Shown: positions 1-13,452, counted from the stretch's first letter. The stretch: 64,000 bases of DNA from Pisaster brevispinus (GCA_023634235.1 JAMKCF010000054.1:62001-126000); one strand, 5' to 3'. Numbers and translations are program-made. The notes: generated from the sequence alone by a model not told the origin.

Positions 1-952
1 AGTCCGAACAAATTCATACTCAGTTAGTTCTGTCCTGTCTGATCCTAAACCCTCCACCCTGCGCGGCGAGCGTCGGTAGTTGAGGATGGAGGGTTACGAT
101 TATCACAACTATGTTCTGTCATAATAAAGTAGTTTTAAAAAAATCAAGAAAAATTGATTCAGCTCTGCGACTGTCTTCCTTTGTGAGGAAAAGGCTATTT
201 TTGAACCCTTAGTTTTGTGTTTGCTATCTTTAGCTTTAGATTGAGTTTTACTTTGTACTTGCAGTTAGTAACACCTCTTCCAAGGATTCCTTTTTGATTG
301 GTGTAGAGTGCCTCACATGATATGTCTTAAATGTTACTAGAACTTGGCCACGCAAACGCGATGCACTATACACACAGCAAACAATGTACATTACTATCCC
401 ATAGCAATCAATATACTATGCCCATAGCAACAGCAGCTTCTTGATACTTTGACGTCTACAGAACAATGTATGTATGGGCATGATGGGGTGTTATAAAACA
501 AAGCTGCTTTTACTCGTGCTATGGTTAAAACTACAACTCCCTCAGTGATCCCGGACTGGTCTACTTTCCCTCGATTTCGCATCTGGAAAAAAGAATGCGC
601 CGAGGTCACCTCAGGCATCATAGTTTAAACCATAGCATTCAAAGTGCTCAGTCAATATTTGTATACAATAGTACAGCTACTTATTAGCAAGCAGTAGCAG
701 TGACATTGTCATTAACTGTCACTTTTAGTGTCAGTGTCAGTGCTTCGAAAATTGAAAACTGCTGTTGGAAATGAAGTAATTAGCAAAATTGTCAAAGTTA
801 TTCCTATTTTTAATACAACATTAAACTGTTGTATAGTCTTGAACAACTCTTCCAACTAGTTGACAAAATTATAATCATCTGGAGGCCATTTCTGATACTT
901 CTAGAAATGATGAGGCTCCGAGCCTTCTAGTTTCTAGAAGTAGGTTCCTGAC
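1..952. other. Upstream/5' region of NSDHL
   Basis: No supported coding region. It probably contains the promoter and 5' UTR of the NSDHL gene that begins at 953. A 28-nt near-copy of the NSDHL start region lies at 86-113 and is described separately. No TATA box in a convincing position was seen. Confidence 0.4.
86..124 (+). other. Short ORF resembling the NSDHL N-terminus
   Basis: An ATG at 86 opens a 12-codon frame reading MEGYDYHNYVLS, then stops. Its first 28 nt match the NSDHL start (953-980, MEVYDHHNF) at 23 of 28 positions; similarity then ends. It could be an upstream ORF in the NSDHL leader, a duplicated remnant of the first coding exon, or part of an alternative first exon. It lacks the nucleotide-binding glycine motif, so it could not replace exon 1 by itself. 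Confidence 0.4.
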
Positions 953-3900
953 ATGGAAGTTTATGATCATCACAACTTTGATGCGTGTCCCAGCTGTTGG
1001 GAAAAAAGCACCAATGAATTGATTTCCATACAATATTTATCATCTTTACCTCTCAAGGGGAAGCAGTGTACAGTGATTGGTGGCTGTGGTTTCCTTGGAC
1101 GCCATCTTGTAGAAGGTTTACTGGAGAGAGGGTATACAGTCAATGTATTTGACATCAAAGTTACATATGAAGATAACCGTGTCAAATTTTTTGTGGGGAA
1201 TCTGTGCTCCAAGAAGGTTTGTGTCCATTGTTTATGTTTGTTGGGTTTAAACCATCATTTTTATTTTTATTTTATTTTGCATTTTTATTACCCATCCAAA
1301 AGTGCAATTCTAATAACAATAGGAATAGGAAACAATGAAGTAATGTTCAAGTTTAGATGTGTGAGTAAACCCCCAAATGGAAAGTTAAAATAATCAGGTG
1401 GCAACTGAAAACTCAATCCACACGCAAGGCCACGGTCAGAATGGGGTCTACAGAGGTGAAAGGCAGAGAAAGAAATCACTGAGCTAACCTGAGTACTTTG
1501 TTTCTGTCCTGTACTCAAAGTCAGGTTTGCGTAATTTTACCATTTGTCACTTTCACATCTGTGGATTGGGTTTAATCTGACATCACATGTGGGTTGTGTT
1601 TTGAGTCTTAAATTTACTGCTAAATACTGTTGAATACATATCTTCAGTGTTATCGGCTACAGTGCAACAAGGCAGCTTAAGGATTCATTGGTTTTTTTAG
1701 CTAAACTTTACTGACAAGGAATTTAAATGCAGTTTTTAATCTATGCAGGAGCTTCTCCCATCCATTGAGGGATCAGAAGTTGTCTTCAACTGTGCCTCTC
1801 CTCCTCCCTCCAGTAATAATAAGTAAGAAGTCTGTAAAGTGAAACTGAAATAGTGACAACCTTCTGATAGAAGGCTGAAATGCACCTTAAGTTGTAATAA
1901 AACAATCAACGTGTGCTTCACTAGTGAAAACGTCTCATCCAAAGCCATCATTATTGTATGTCGATGCGGGCCACGTGTTGCGTAGTCTCTGTTCAAAACA
2001 CAGACAGACTGATTTTGTTTCATGCAGTTGTTCATCGGACACATCTTGCAAACTTTTAAATACACAAAATAAATGCATTGATTCTTCTCTAATGTAAACC
2101 CTCATTTACTTACATGTGTTACATAACGATGATGTCACACGCAGTATTCAAAAGCTCATTATGATAATTTAAAACAATTTCAAAACTAAAAGTTCTAGAT
2201 ATTTTAGGAGTTTATAGGCCTATGTGAAACAAAAGGTCTTGGAAGATGTAACGCTTTGACATTCTCATTCGTTTGAAACTAAAGAAGCAAACGTATTCAC
2301 TTGAAGCCCTACTTTGGAGTCATGATTATTTATTAAAAGACTACGAAAGGGATCAGACATCAGAAATCATAGTACCATTGAAAACCTGAACTCCTAGTGT
2401 TTGTCGTTTTACAAACACTACCCTACACGTCTAGTTTGTTTTATTTTACTATTTTATGTATAAAAGTTGAACAGCTAAAACTTTACAGAATAAACCAGGC
2501 AGTTTAAACTAATTTTGTCAATTGTTATTTTTTTAATAGGGAGTTGTTTTACAATGTCAACTTTAATGGAACAAAGAACATAATTGCAACATGTAAGGAA
2601 GCTGGTGTTAAGGTAGGGTTAAGGTATTTTATTAGAAAAGTCAACCATTTCATCCTGCAGATAGGAAGTTGGCTAAACCAAAGTATGCATCATTAGGGTC
2701 TAATTTCTAAAATGCTTTTAGCATCAGAAGATTTCAAAGCTGGATCAACTGAGGATCACAAATTTGCTGATCAGAGTAAATTTATGTTTTCATGTTGATT
2801 TTTTGTCAAACAAATTTGCTAGGCAAAGACTTTTAATCTGTGGTGTATTCACTTCTGTGAAAATAGCCCCAATTCCTTGACACTTTTGCAGTTGCCACTC
2901 AAATTCTAAGGAGCCATTACCTCAAATAAAAGGATAGTGGTGTCAACTTAAAACAACTTAATTTTTGCATTGAATCAACAGAAACTAGTGCTAACCAGCA
3001 GTGCCAGCGTAAGCTATGAAGGCAAAGACATCAAGGATGGCAGTGAGGATTTACCATATGCCGACAAACCCATAGATTACTACACAGAAACTAAAATCCT
3101 GCAGGAAAAGGTCTGTACCAGCATATTTTCCCATTTAAATTCCGTTTTGATTTTTGATGAAACAAGATTTCTTTCTTCTTTTATCATTCATTACTCTTAG
3201 GACCTACCAGCATGTTTAGATTTCCTGTGTATAGATACATTATTCATGCACTACTATTTATACTGAGATACTAGTAATAACAATGCTGAATGGTTAATGT
3301 CTTTTTGACCAAACTTTTTTTTTTAATCAAAGTCCAGGCTTGTTAGAAAAAAAAATTTCTTTTTGCTTTCATACTTAAAACATTACCCACATATCACTTT
3401 TTTAAACCCATGATGCAAATAAACACCAATACCTGCGCTCTACCATCTGTCACCCCCAACACTGCATAACCGGCATAGCCTACAGTCAGGCCCTCAGACT
3501 CTTTTGGTTCTGTTCTAATGATTCCGATTTTATCCATCACTTCCTGGAACTTGTTTTCCTGGGTCATAGGTTCCTAGCAGTCCATCAAGCGATACAGAAA
3601 ATCAAGGCTTGTTCTTGGGAGTCAGTACTTGCCAATGGACCCCAAAAGCAACAGAATTTCAAGGGGAAAGTTCCCTTTGTTGTCACTTTCCACTGTAACC
3701 ATCATATTCTCCACACATCAGATCGACTTCAGCGTGATGTAAAGGAAGAGCCCATAGTTGCCTACAGATGCCCACCCAGGCTCAGGGATCTCATTGTCCC
3801 CCATTAATGATAATGTTAATCCCCCTATGTCACAGGGAACTTTCAGGTGTTCCAACACTTCCAAATGCCAGTGATGTTTAAAGCTTTGCATGGCGTGGGA

Positions 3901-5746
3901 AACAAGAAGAGAATACTGGACTGCTGATGATGATGAGGCTTAAGTAGGGCTGGAGGGATGCAGATTTTGGCGGAAAGTATCCAAGCTGTTCTTGACCTGT
4001 GATGCATGGGAGTTGACTGGTGCCGGGCTGGATGTGTGTGCACGCAAGTCCATTTCTGGCACCAGTGTCCAGTTCTGGCACCAACGCCGAGTCAGAAAAG
4101 CTATAGAAATCAGTCAGAAATACAGTTCCACATGACATCAGGTTCTTCATCAATCACATCTGGTAACCGCTACTCAAGCCAACCCTTCCAGCAGTAGCTC
4201 ACCACAACACTGACACACTTTAGTGCACACAAATCCATGCATAACTCAAGTTCAGGTGTATGCATTTGAGAGCTTGGCCACAAAACGTTTTAATGAAATA
4301 ACTTGGATTAATTTCATGGTTTTCTTTTCTTGATTTAGGTCGTCCTTGAAGCAAATGGTGCAGATTTTCACACTGTTGCCATTAGACCACATGGCATCTT
4401 CGGGCCCAGAGATCCTCAGCTTGTACCCACACTGATTGAGACTGCTAAAGCTGGCAAGATGAAATTCATGATTGGGTGAGAAAGTTCAAGTAGAATTTGA
4501 TACACATTTTACAACCAATCCTTTCGGGTTCAATACAATAACAGCTCTTGTGGTAGAGATGGTGGCTCTGAAAATAGCCAGATGTCTATTCTTAAGATTT
4601 CAACTCGGCTTAAGTCAAAACATTGATTTAGTTGATTATAGCCTTGACCAAGGCAGTTGTGAAGAGCACTTGCAGATGAGCTTGCTCTGTTGTCGTGTTG
4701 TCGTTGTCGTAGTCACTACACCGTGACATGTACAGTAACGTTTGCACAAGCATGTGTACGTACCGTGTATGTGTGTACCTACTGCATACTGAGTCTGTTG
4801 TTGGACAAGGTTGAAAAACACAAGGTTGGACGACACAAATACTTTGTATGCAGTTTGAGCAAATGGTCTTCCTGCTGCATTGTAACATCAGTTCATGAAT
4901 GTGTGGCTCCTGCTGCATGAGTCTGGTGAAGCAGGTAGTCTAGTGTATTAAGAGCCTTGGACAAGTATTAAACTATAAAGTTCAAAGGACTTAATTTAAC
5001 AAACTGATACAATTGTTGATATACAAGATGAATATAAAACCCCATTCTTAATTTGAAAGTCATTTCATTATTTGATATGAATTACAATGTACATTTTCTA
5101 CTTTATCCTCAGAGATGGAAGCAACCTAGTTGATTTCACATATGTTAAAAACGTTGTACATGGTCATATCTTGGCAGCAGAGAAGCTCGGCAAAGAATCA
5201 GTTGTGTGTGGAAAGGTTGGTTAACTGAATCTGTGAATGAGCATAAAGACATCTTTGCTGAATGAATTGACTATGTAACATAGACATTCATAGAAGTCAG
5301 ACAAAGCTTTGTTAACAGAATGTACAAATCTTACAGATACACTGCATAAATTATGTTTGTGCAAAATTTACAGTGACAATTTCTACTTTTTTGTTTTGTT
5401 TTGCAAACAGTCTTATCACATCACCAATGAAGACCCAATCCCTTTCTGGGACTTCATGAGCCGCATCCTGGTGGGTCTGAACTACCAGCCTCCCAAATAC
5501 CATCTCCCCTATGCTTTTATCTACTACCTTGCTGTCTTCCTTCAACTTCTTGTCTGGATCCTGAGCCCTCTGATGACCCTGAAAGTGACCTTTACCCCCA
5601 TGAGGGTCGCGCTAGCCGGGACATACCATTATTACAGCAGCGAGAGAGCCAAGAAAGACATGGGGTATAAACCTTTAGTGGGACTCGGAGAGGCAATCCA
5701 GAAGACTGTTGAAAGTTACCCTCATTTGAAAAACACAAAGAATTAA
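953..5746 (+). CDS. NSDHL: Sterol-4-alpha-carboxylate 3-dehydrogenase, decarboxylating (NSDHL), 7 exons
   Basis: NAD(P)-dependent enzyme that oxidises and decarboxylates 4-alpha-carboxysterols during C4 demethylation in sterol synthesis, acting at the ER membrane and lipid droplets (family knowledge). Exons: 953-1216, 1749-1822, 2540-2612, 2982-3110, 4339-4475, 5113-5215, 5411-5746. All introns are GT/AG and the phases join cleanly into 371 residues, close to the human length of about 373. Residues 41-50 hold the Rossmann motif (IGGCGFLGR). Residues 171-175 are the catalytic YxxxK (YTETK). Conserved stretches include [25 protein letters not shown] and [12 protein letters not shown] hydrophobic segment at about 295-312 fits the membrane anchor. 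The ATG at 953 is chosen because it is in frame and the total length fits the family; its context (ACATGG) is acceptable. No frameshift or missing catalytic residue was seen. Confidence 0.96.
3394..3891 (-). pseudogene. Unidentified decayed reading frame in NSDHL intron 4
   Basis: On the minus strand one frame runs 166 codons from an ATG (3889-3891) to a stop (3394-3396) with only three internal stops, at about codons 58, 90 and 106. Composition looks protein-like, for example [17 protein letters not shown] and [20 protein letters not shown]. The same frame continues upstream to about 4030 with one more stop. I do not recognise the family. It may be an old processed pseudogene or a transposon remnant inserted antisense in the intron. 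It could also be chance, because the region is less AT-rich than its surroundings and so has fewer stops. Confidence 0.35.
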
Positions 5747-5802
5747 ACAATCAAAAAGATTGCAAGTGCAAACAATTATATTGTTTTAATGTACTATTTG
5801 TA

Positions 5803-6090
5803 CTATGACCATCGTCTTTTTCCAAATCTATGCAGCCTGGCCTGTACAATGTGCCATAGTGCACTTCAAATTTACTATGGCCATCGTCTTTCTCCAAATC
5901 TATGCAGCCTGGCCTGTACAATGTGCCATAGTGCACTTCAAATTTACTATGGCCATCGTCTTTCTCCAAATCTATGCAGCCTGGCCTGTACAATGTGCCA
6001 TAGTGCACTTCAAATTTACTATGGCCATCGTCTTTCTCCAAATCTATGCAGTCTGGCCTGTACAATGTGCCATAGTGCACTTCAAATTGA
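5803..6090. repeat. 72-bp minisatellite, 4 copies, 3' of NSDHL
   Basis: Four tandem copies of a 72-bp unit (containing CCATCGTCTTTCTCCAAATC and GTGCCATAGTGCACTTCAAA) start about 60 nt after the NSDHL stop codon, so they probably lie in its 3' UTR. Copies differ at only a few bases. Because 72 is a multiple of three, several frames on both strands stay open across it; these are not genes. Confidence 0.9.
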
Positions 6091-6898
6091 ACAAGTTGCT
6101 TAAAGGGATAGTACATTATTATGGGGTTTTGTTTTTGTTTTTTTATAACAGTAAATCAATTTAAATCTTCTAGTTTTAAGTAAACAAGCTTAAAGTTTTA
6201 TCAAATCAAATAGTAGGGATTTGTGTACATTGGTGGCAAGTTGTTTCAACTATGGCAATCAAAATAAGCAAGGGTGAATCAGTAAGCATTTAGATTGAAA
6301 CCAAATAAATAAAAAATAAAAAAATACCAACCATGTAATATGTATGTAACTTCTTTTTTTATCAGGCTCCAATGACCAAAGTAAATTTAATGAACTACTG
6401 TTTGCTAATTGTTACAACTTCAACGACAATTTATTTTACTCGCATGATATAAAACATTTCCAAAGGTATGATTCATGATTGATTGTGATTGGGAAAAGAA
6501 ATGTTCCTATAAAGAACAAACACTAAATTTAGTATTTAAAAAAAAAGATACTTATGTTATTCTTTCAAAAGAAAAGACAAACTCACGAAAAAAGTGCCTT
6601 GCACTGAGAGTGTGGCCTGAAAAAAAGTTTTTAGTCAATTTACTTTTGATAATTTGTGACTAAATTTGATAAAAGAGGAAAAGAGATTTTTACAGAATTT
6701 TAAATGCCTTGAACACTTCAATGCCTTCCATTAATTGCAGATTTATTTATTAAAAATCAAAATCGACATAATTATTTATACTTTAGGTGTGCTATTTTAA
6801 GAGATGAATAAAAGAAACATTTAAATAAAGATTAGGATTAGGAGTACAGTTTATTATTATTTTTTTATTGTAAAAAATAAGGCGCAGAAATGTTTTTC

Positions 6899-7045
6899 GT
6901 AGCCTGACGTTTCGACCCTACCAGAGTCTTTCTCGACTCTGCTAGGGTCGAATCGGAACGTCAGGACACTAACTATTTTTTTGCATTTATATCATAGGTC
7001 CTTTTGGTTGGTAAGCAGTTTGCAACAGCTATACTATTTTTCATT
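6899..7045 (+). repeat. Dispersed hairpin repeat, copy 1
   Basis: Inverted words (TGACGTTTCGACCCTACCAG and a later CTGCTAGGGTCGAATCGGAACGTCA) form an imperfect hairpin, followed by a tail that includes GGTCCTTTTGGTTGGTAAGC. The same hairpin and tail recur at 28198-28365 and, reversed, at 28866-29002. It is a mobile repeat family, probably a MITE; the class is not determined. Confidence 0.75.
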
Positions 7046-8037
7046 TCAAAAATAAGTCAATCAAAACACAGTGTCTGCCAATAGCGCGTATCAAAAATTC
7101 CTGCACATTTATTGGTTACACTTGTTTTGAACAATATGAGACACAGATAAATATTGAGACTCTTTGCAGATCTTGTATTCGACTAGCTCACAAATACTTG
7201 TAATTCTTCATGAAACAGCACTGAATAATTGATTGATGAATAATGATGATATAAATGTTAACATTGGTTTAAAATTTGTTTTTCATAACATGGGTACTAA
7301 GAAAATGTGTACCCATGATTGTGGTGGTGCACTTTTATATTTTGATCTTTTTGATACACGTTGGGTTCACAAATAGTTAAGTTTTTGCCAAGCAATTTCT
7401 GTTCATTGCTCTCTTAGTTCGGAGTGACTTTTTTGCCAACCTCTCAAATTGTCAGCAGGTCGCCATTAATAGTTGTGACACATCTTTATAGTTGCAACTC
7501 AATCAAACCATGGAGCTATCAAACGACACATTCACTTCGTCGATGATAAACGTATTAAATAAACACAAACTGTCATCTTTGACTCACGTTGGCATTTCCT
7601 TTGTATAAGTGCTTCTCTGCCAGGTTTCCATGTAGGCTAGGTCTTTATTATAGATTATCTTTCGATATTCAAACCATTTCCCCATCTTCAAGATAAATAT
7701 CTTAACCCTCGTATTATACTGATTATGTTAGGCCAGCGAAGACGGAGACATGGCCCTTACGAGCAATGTTTACACTATCATTTATCACATCAACAGGAAT
7801 GTATTAGCTGATTTTAACTGAGTGACGATGTTTATAAGTCTATCAGTCTAATTAATCGAACGGGCCATAAGGTATCGTGTGAGATGGATCTCAAAGTCAG
7901 CTGTGATATTCACTTCCAGTATTTCTCTTCAAACTTGTATTTTATATGAGTTGTTTAACTAAACCCTGCGATTAAATTAGAAAGACCGTTCGCGTCTCAG
8001 AATGACACGTGCGCCTTAAAGGGGCAGCGGCGTAGCC

Positions 8038-8053
8038 GGGGGGGGGGGGGGGG
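8038..8053 (+). repeat. G16 homopolymer
   Basis: Sixteen consecutive G, similar to runs at 44057-44072 and 49071-49092. Such runs can form quadruplexes and are also frequent sites of sequencing or assembly error. Confidence 0.9.
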
Positions 8054-8923
8054 ATGTATCAGCATGTTGTACATAGCCGTTTCCTTCCACAATAGACGGC
8101 TTTACGGGCCGGGTTATTTATGAAAGTTTGTAGATTAGACGAGTTATATTTTCACAGTATAAATGCACGTAATGCAGCTAAAATTGCGAAGAGAGAATTA
8201 CGCCTAAGCAATGGGTGTGTGTCGCCGAGACAGCCCGGTCGTGAGTCTGGAGTAGCCGATCCCTTTTAGCGGTTCTTGAAGGAAACTACCAGGATGGTAC
8301 ATCAGATCTGCCTTGCTCTATGATCAGATGCTGTAACTGGTCACATGCAAGTGATTATAAACTAATTAGTGAAGGTGCATGTAAAAAAGCATGGAGGTAA
8401 AATTCAATACAACCATGCATCGAATTGGAAAGTGCGATTAGACAGTACCTTTAAAGGCTCTCGTAATAGTTTTACCAGAGTGAAAAAATGACGTAGGAAT
8501 CCACGAACATAATAAGCAGAAGACTTATTATTCTATCTGTCCTTACTCCCCTGTACAACTTATCGGTACCACTCCAGACTCAATTTTGCAATGAGTTTCT
8601 GAAATCAAACCCAAATGTTGGAACTCATAATTGTTATCGGTGCTTTGACAGCGATTGCAATATCAAACTACAAGCTCGGAATTCCTGGTGGTAGCTGCTC
8701 CTGAGGATTAAGTCCTGTAAATGTGATTTGTCAACCTGTACAGCAGCACCATACCGCCTCGTCGCTTGACACATCCGGCAACCATACGTCCAATAACGAA
8801 TCAGACGACCTTGAAGAATCTGAGCGGGGAAGCAAGCAACAGAAGTACTTCCTCTGAGAGCAATAAATATACTATTGGCCTAAAAGAGCTTCTTCAGAGG
8901 TGTGGACATAGAATAAGGTGTGA

Positions 8924-11900
8924 ATGATGTCTTCTTTTCCACTGAGAGAATACTACTGTCAGTCTGGATACTATCTCAAGATTGACCCGAATGGGGAGGT
9001 GAGCGGTGCTGATCGGTCGGGTCATAAGCACGGTAAGACGCATGGTTTGCTCTTCATCTTTTCACAATTTAAACATATTTTAAAGGGTCATATTCAGTCG
9101 GGTACCAAGAACGGTAAAATTTGCACTTTCCATCTTCCTAATAAGTTACCAATTGATTTGCTTGAATTAAAACTGAATTTAAACTGAATTTAACTGTGAA
9201 TGTTATGTCTAATTTTCAGCGGTGTTTGAGGTGCAGACTATGCGTATCGGAGTGGTCACACTGAAGGCGGTGAACTCGGGAATGTTCCTGGCAATCGACG
9301 ATACAGGAAAAGTACACGGCAAGGTATCGTTTAAAGACCTGCTTGAACGAAAACGGCAACAAATTATCCTTGCTGAATTCATTTAGAATGTTTTCAGCCA
9401 ATAAGGAAATTAAGTTTAAACAGATTTTAAGTCTATAAAATCAATCATTTTGAATGACCTTCTCAAAAGCACTTAGTGCTTTTCAGAGAGATTCTCTAAA
9501 ACCCTGTAACGTCATCACTCATACGTCATATTTGGGAGCTCTGTTTTGTATAGCAGCTTTATTGCAGCCTGGAGGTATATGAAAGCAACTCCCAAACATG
9601 ACGTCCAAGTTGTTTCATTTCGACGCATGTCGTCAACGGCAGAAGTGGTTGATTTACTCAAAACCTTGAGGTTAGGGCCTAAGTTTTTGATCGATAATTA
9701 CGAAAATTTCAGTAGTGTACAAATATCTTAGTTACATTTAAATGATAAACAAACACAAACAAGTTTAAACAGTATTCCCGTGGTAAAAAATCGTTCAAGT
9801 ACCTGTTTAATAACAGTGTCAAATTGAGTTCATGAAGCCCATGCCTACATGTATATTTTGGCAAGCGAATTCAACGAATTAAAACCGACAATGCTTATAG
9901 TTACTTTCCTTAGGAGTAATCATTGTACCATGTGGCGTTGAACAGATGTCGGTTGAGTGGGATACCCATTGCTATTGGACAACGAATACAGTTTAAAAGT
10001 AATACCAATTCATTACTACGAGTTTCTAATTCGTTTTTATTACGGATTGCTAATTCCGTAGAAACAATGGATTATAGCTCGTTATTATGGATTGCTACTC
10101 CGTAATTACATAAAAAAATAACGGATCACCAATTCGTTTATTACGGATAATAATTCGTTGTTAGAGATTACTATCCCCCCCCCCAAATCGTTCAACAAAT
10201 CGCTTTCTTTCAGGGATTACTCATTGGAGAGTAACTGGTAACAATGTTATGACGTCGACCTAGATACGTGTACATCTAATTATCCCTGTTATAGTCTCTT
10301 GCTTGTGATTGTCGTGTAGAGATCATAGGTTAAAAACTTTGACATTCTAATCTGGCATTTTAATGCGAAATACAACATCCACAAACACACGGGACTTAAA
10401 ACAATGTTTCATTGCCGATAGCATTGACTGCCTTTAGTTTAGACATGGTTTAGATTATAACATGGTGGGGCTAGCGATGGCAGCAGGTTTAGGCTTATGT
10501 ACAACTCCTGGCGGGACAAACGAACCCCCAGGGCACTGCCTGGTGACCAGTACTTTTTTCTTTAAGGTTTTCCTCCCGTTCTGTGCACTTTAAAATGATT
10601 TGTGATTTTGATCCTTATAGTATAGGGCTTAATTTGTAATTATAGCTAACGTTTTTGCAGCACGGTGCTAAACGACATCGCTCGTCTGTGCGACAGAACT
10701 GGAATCCCAAGCATGTGGGTTATTTTCCACCATGTCTAATTATCACTCACCATGCAATCATTCATCGAAAAATGATAAAGGCTTTTGAATGTCATTAGGC
10801 ACGCGCTCCAAGCTTATTACCATTGCAATGAAACTAACAAATATTTTTCATGCGTGAATTATTGTGTGCAATCGTTGTATATGCCATTGTCCGGTGCAGT
10901 TTATTTTTCAGCAATTCATTAGCACAGGGTCGCAAAACCAAAAATGAGACGCACCAAAAAAAAGCAAAACACATTCACCGGATAAAGTGGCACGCATGGA
11001 CGACCATGCTATACAGCTCGGCCAACGAATCGTAGTCTCCCAATTCGTTATATATTATAAATTCATTACAATCATACCTTGCCCATCTTTTGCATTCATT
11101 TACGCGGTAGGTTAGATAGGAGATTGGTCCAGTTTTGACCTACAGCTGTTGTGAGGAGCGAAGCCTGCGTATAGTGAGCTGACTGATGACAATTGGATAA
11201 TTGTTTTCAAACTCACGGGTATGCCTAGTTCTAGAGGGTTACATCAGAGTTTATGAATGCCAAAGCTGCAACTGGATACAGAGTAGTGATAGTTTGTGTA
11301 CCACATCGAGTACATCTCGAGTTGTACAAAGTCATACTGAGGGGGAGAGCCTTTTGTGACAACAACTCAACAACACATTCTTCTGATATTCATTGCCAAA
11401 TATGCGATGTTCATGTTGCAATGTTCACGATGGTTTTAAACATTATTGAACTCACGAGTTTGTTTCCCATCAATCTGTATAGATGTGTTTATACAAGAAG
11501 CCAAAGTAATTTTAAGAGCTTCCAAAAATAACGACTCCGCATGTTTTGGTGCTGGCCAAGAATTTGATAAGCCTACCACACAGTGATACAATACATACAA
11601 TAGACATACAATACATACAAATACCAGACAGTAATGACGTGTTGCACTCTGGGTTTCATTACCAAATTACGTGCTTGACTCACTTTAATTTCAGATAATT
11701 TTGACATTAACGATTCACGCGGTTGTCATATTTCTTCGGACCTCTCGCGCAAGCTCAAGTTCCGAATATCTTAAATGCTCCAGCAGAGGTCTATACGTAA
11801 GCGCCATAACTGAAACTATCCATAGGGCATATTATTATTTCATCTACAACCGTGTACTATAACCTTTTTCATATAAAGCTTTCTCCCGAAGACGATCAGA

Positions 11901-12630
11901 GCATACTGATCGAAATGTTGAGTTGTCAACCACCGGTTCTTTTCAGAACCAACTCAAAAGAGATTTACACATGGTGCTGCCGCAAACTTCACCTGATTAT
12001 ACTCACACCATGCAAAGTTTCAAATCCTACATATAAAGCTGGAAACTGAATAAAAACACCATCTAGGGGGCCTACAAGTCCCCATCCTATTCTTACATTT
12101 TGGGGGACCCTTGGGTTCTCAAGTAGGTTATACCAAAATAATTTTTGGGGCATTGCATATTATACCATAGAGCAATGGTTATACGTTGTTGGCATACAGT
12201 GGTATAAGCCAAGTATAATAAGACTAAGTGAGGCTCAATGACGTGGACATACTGTGAATGCTCGGACATGACATTCTTCTGATAAATTGAAATCTGTATT
12301 TGTGTATATCTGTTTTTTAAATGTTCAACCCAACAGACCCAGTGTGACGAATCTTGCGAGTTTTTGGAGAAGTTTGATCCAAGTGGCTGTTTCTTGGTCT
12401 TCCAGCCATGCCGCTTCTCAGCCCAGAGGTGGCACTTGGCACTCGGTCGTCAGGGGCAGAGCAGACCCGCACACAAGATCAGGGACGACCAGAAGAGCGC
12501 TTGGTTTCTAGCCAATGCAATCGGTGGGGATCAGGACACAAAGGAAGATGGGGCCGATGACGGGATCGAGATCAGTCAGGAACTGCTCAAAGAGCTTGGA
12601 TTTACAACCACCACTGGTCTCCGGAAATAA
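8924..12630 (+). CDS. Fibroblast growth factor family protein, FGF1-like, 3 exons
   Basis: Exons 8924-9032, 9220-9323 and 12337-12630 join in phase (intron phases 1 and 0) to 168 residues, with introns where FGF genes usually carry them. FGFs bind heparan sulfate and FGF receptors. The beta-trefoil is readable: YYCQSGYYLKIDPNGEVSG (10-28), IGVVTLKAVNSGMFLAIDDTGKVHG (46-70), then SCEFLEKF (77-84) and a glycine/basic segment with QKSAWFL near the end. The usual N-T-Y of strand 10 is replaced by FLVF, so the protein is divergent. An acidic tail of about 35 residues follows. The frame is closed by a TGA just before the ATG at 8924, and no signal peptide is seen. This matches FGF1-type leaderless factors, but a further upstream exon spliced to an acceptor near 8940 cannot be excluded. 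Orthology within the FGF family is not resolved. Confidence 0.85.
9324..12336. other. FGF intron 2
   Basis: A 3-kb intron with no supported gene. Positions 9990-10165 hold a loose cluster of short direct and inverted words built from ATTCGTTATTACGGATTG, suggesting a degenerate local repeat. A C10 run lies near 10176. Nothing else stands out. Confidence 0.5.
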
Positions 12631-13452
12631 ATGGCTATTTTGTGTACAAATTACAAGGACCACCACCGAATACACAACCAGGCCACCCATAGTTTGCCGT
12701 TTCTTCTTAGCCGCTGTTTATCAAGGGAAGGCACTCGCCGTTGCTCGTGTCACCGGTCTCACCAGGCACTAGAACCGAGCAAAACTTAAACTTACCCTTT
12801 GTTTCTAGCCAGTCCGTTTAATAACTGATATCAACAAAGGAGGCTCATTACAGAAGAGCGCAAATTTTGACTATAGACTACCAATATAATTTTATTTAAA
12901 AAGGAAGAAAAAACCGACGAAGGAGTGATATCCCCAATGTGTTTTAAAAGCAATGCTTTGTAGAATCTCTATCATAGAGATTCGGATATGTTGATCAATC
13001 ATAATAACAAATTTGATGTATGAATCAAGAACCGTATTTACAAGTACAGACTGACTTTTTTTATGACAGCCTTATTTGTTTTCCGTTTCAGAACTGACCC
13101 ATAGGGCCTATGCCGGGTCTTGAGCTCGACCCATTTTCTTGGTCAGATAATTAACCTTGAAACAGTAACAAACATACCAAAAACTGTGTCAAACTAAAGC
13201 ATAATCCGAGTCAAAATCCCAAAGTTTAATCAGTTTCCGTTTCTGCCTGACCCAGATAAACATCTGACCACCCTGGGAACCGGAATCTGCAGATGGGTCA
13301 ATTCTGACGGGGGAGTTGCATGAGTTACATGAGCTTAGCACAACAAGCAAGTGCATTACGGGGATCTCCGGTATTTAGTATCGACCCGTTTCTATTTTAA
13401 CCACATAAAAACAAAAGATGTTGGCCTAATCTACATACTAATTTAGAAGCGT

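Larger units (their letters stand above)
6091..8923. other. Intergenic, NSDHL to FGF
   Basis: No supported gene. AT-rich AATAAA words near 6304-6320 could serve as the NSDHL polyadenylation signal. A dispersed hairpin repeat lies at about 6899-7045 and a run of 16 G at 8038-8053. Otherwise I see unique-looking sequence. Confidence 0.5.

Noticed and set aside
5751..6164. Overlapping 104-121-codon frames on both strands after NSDHL
   Set aside because: All follow from the four-copy 72-bp repeat.
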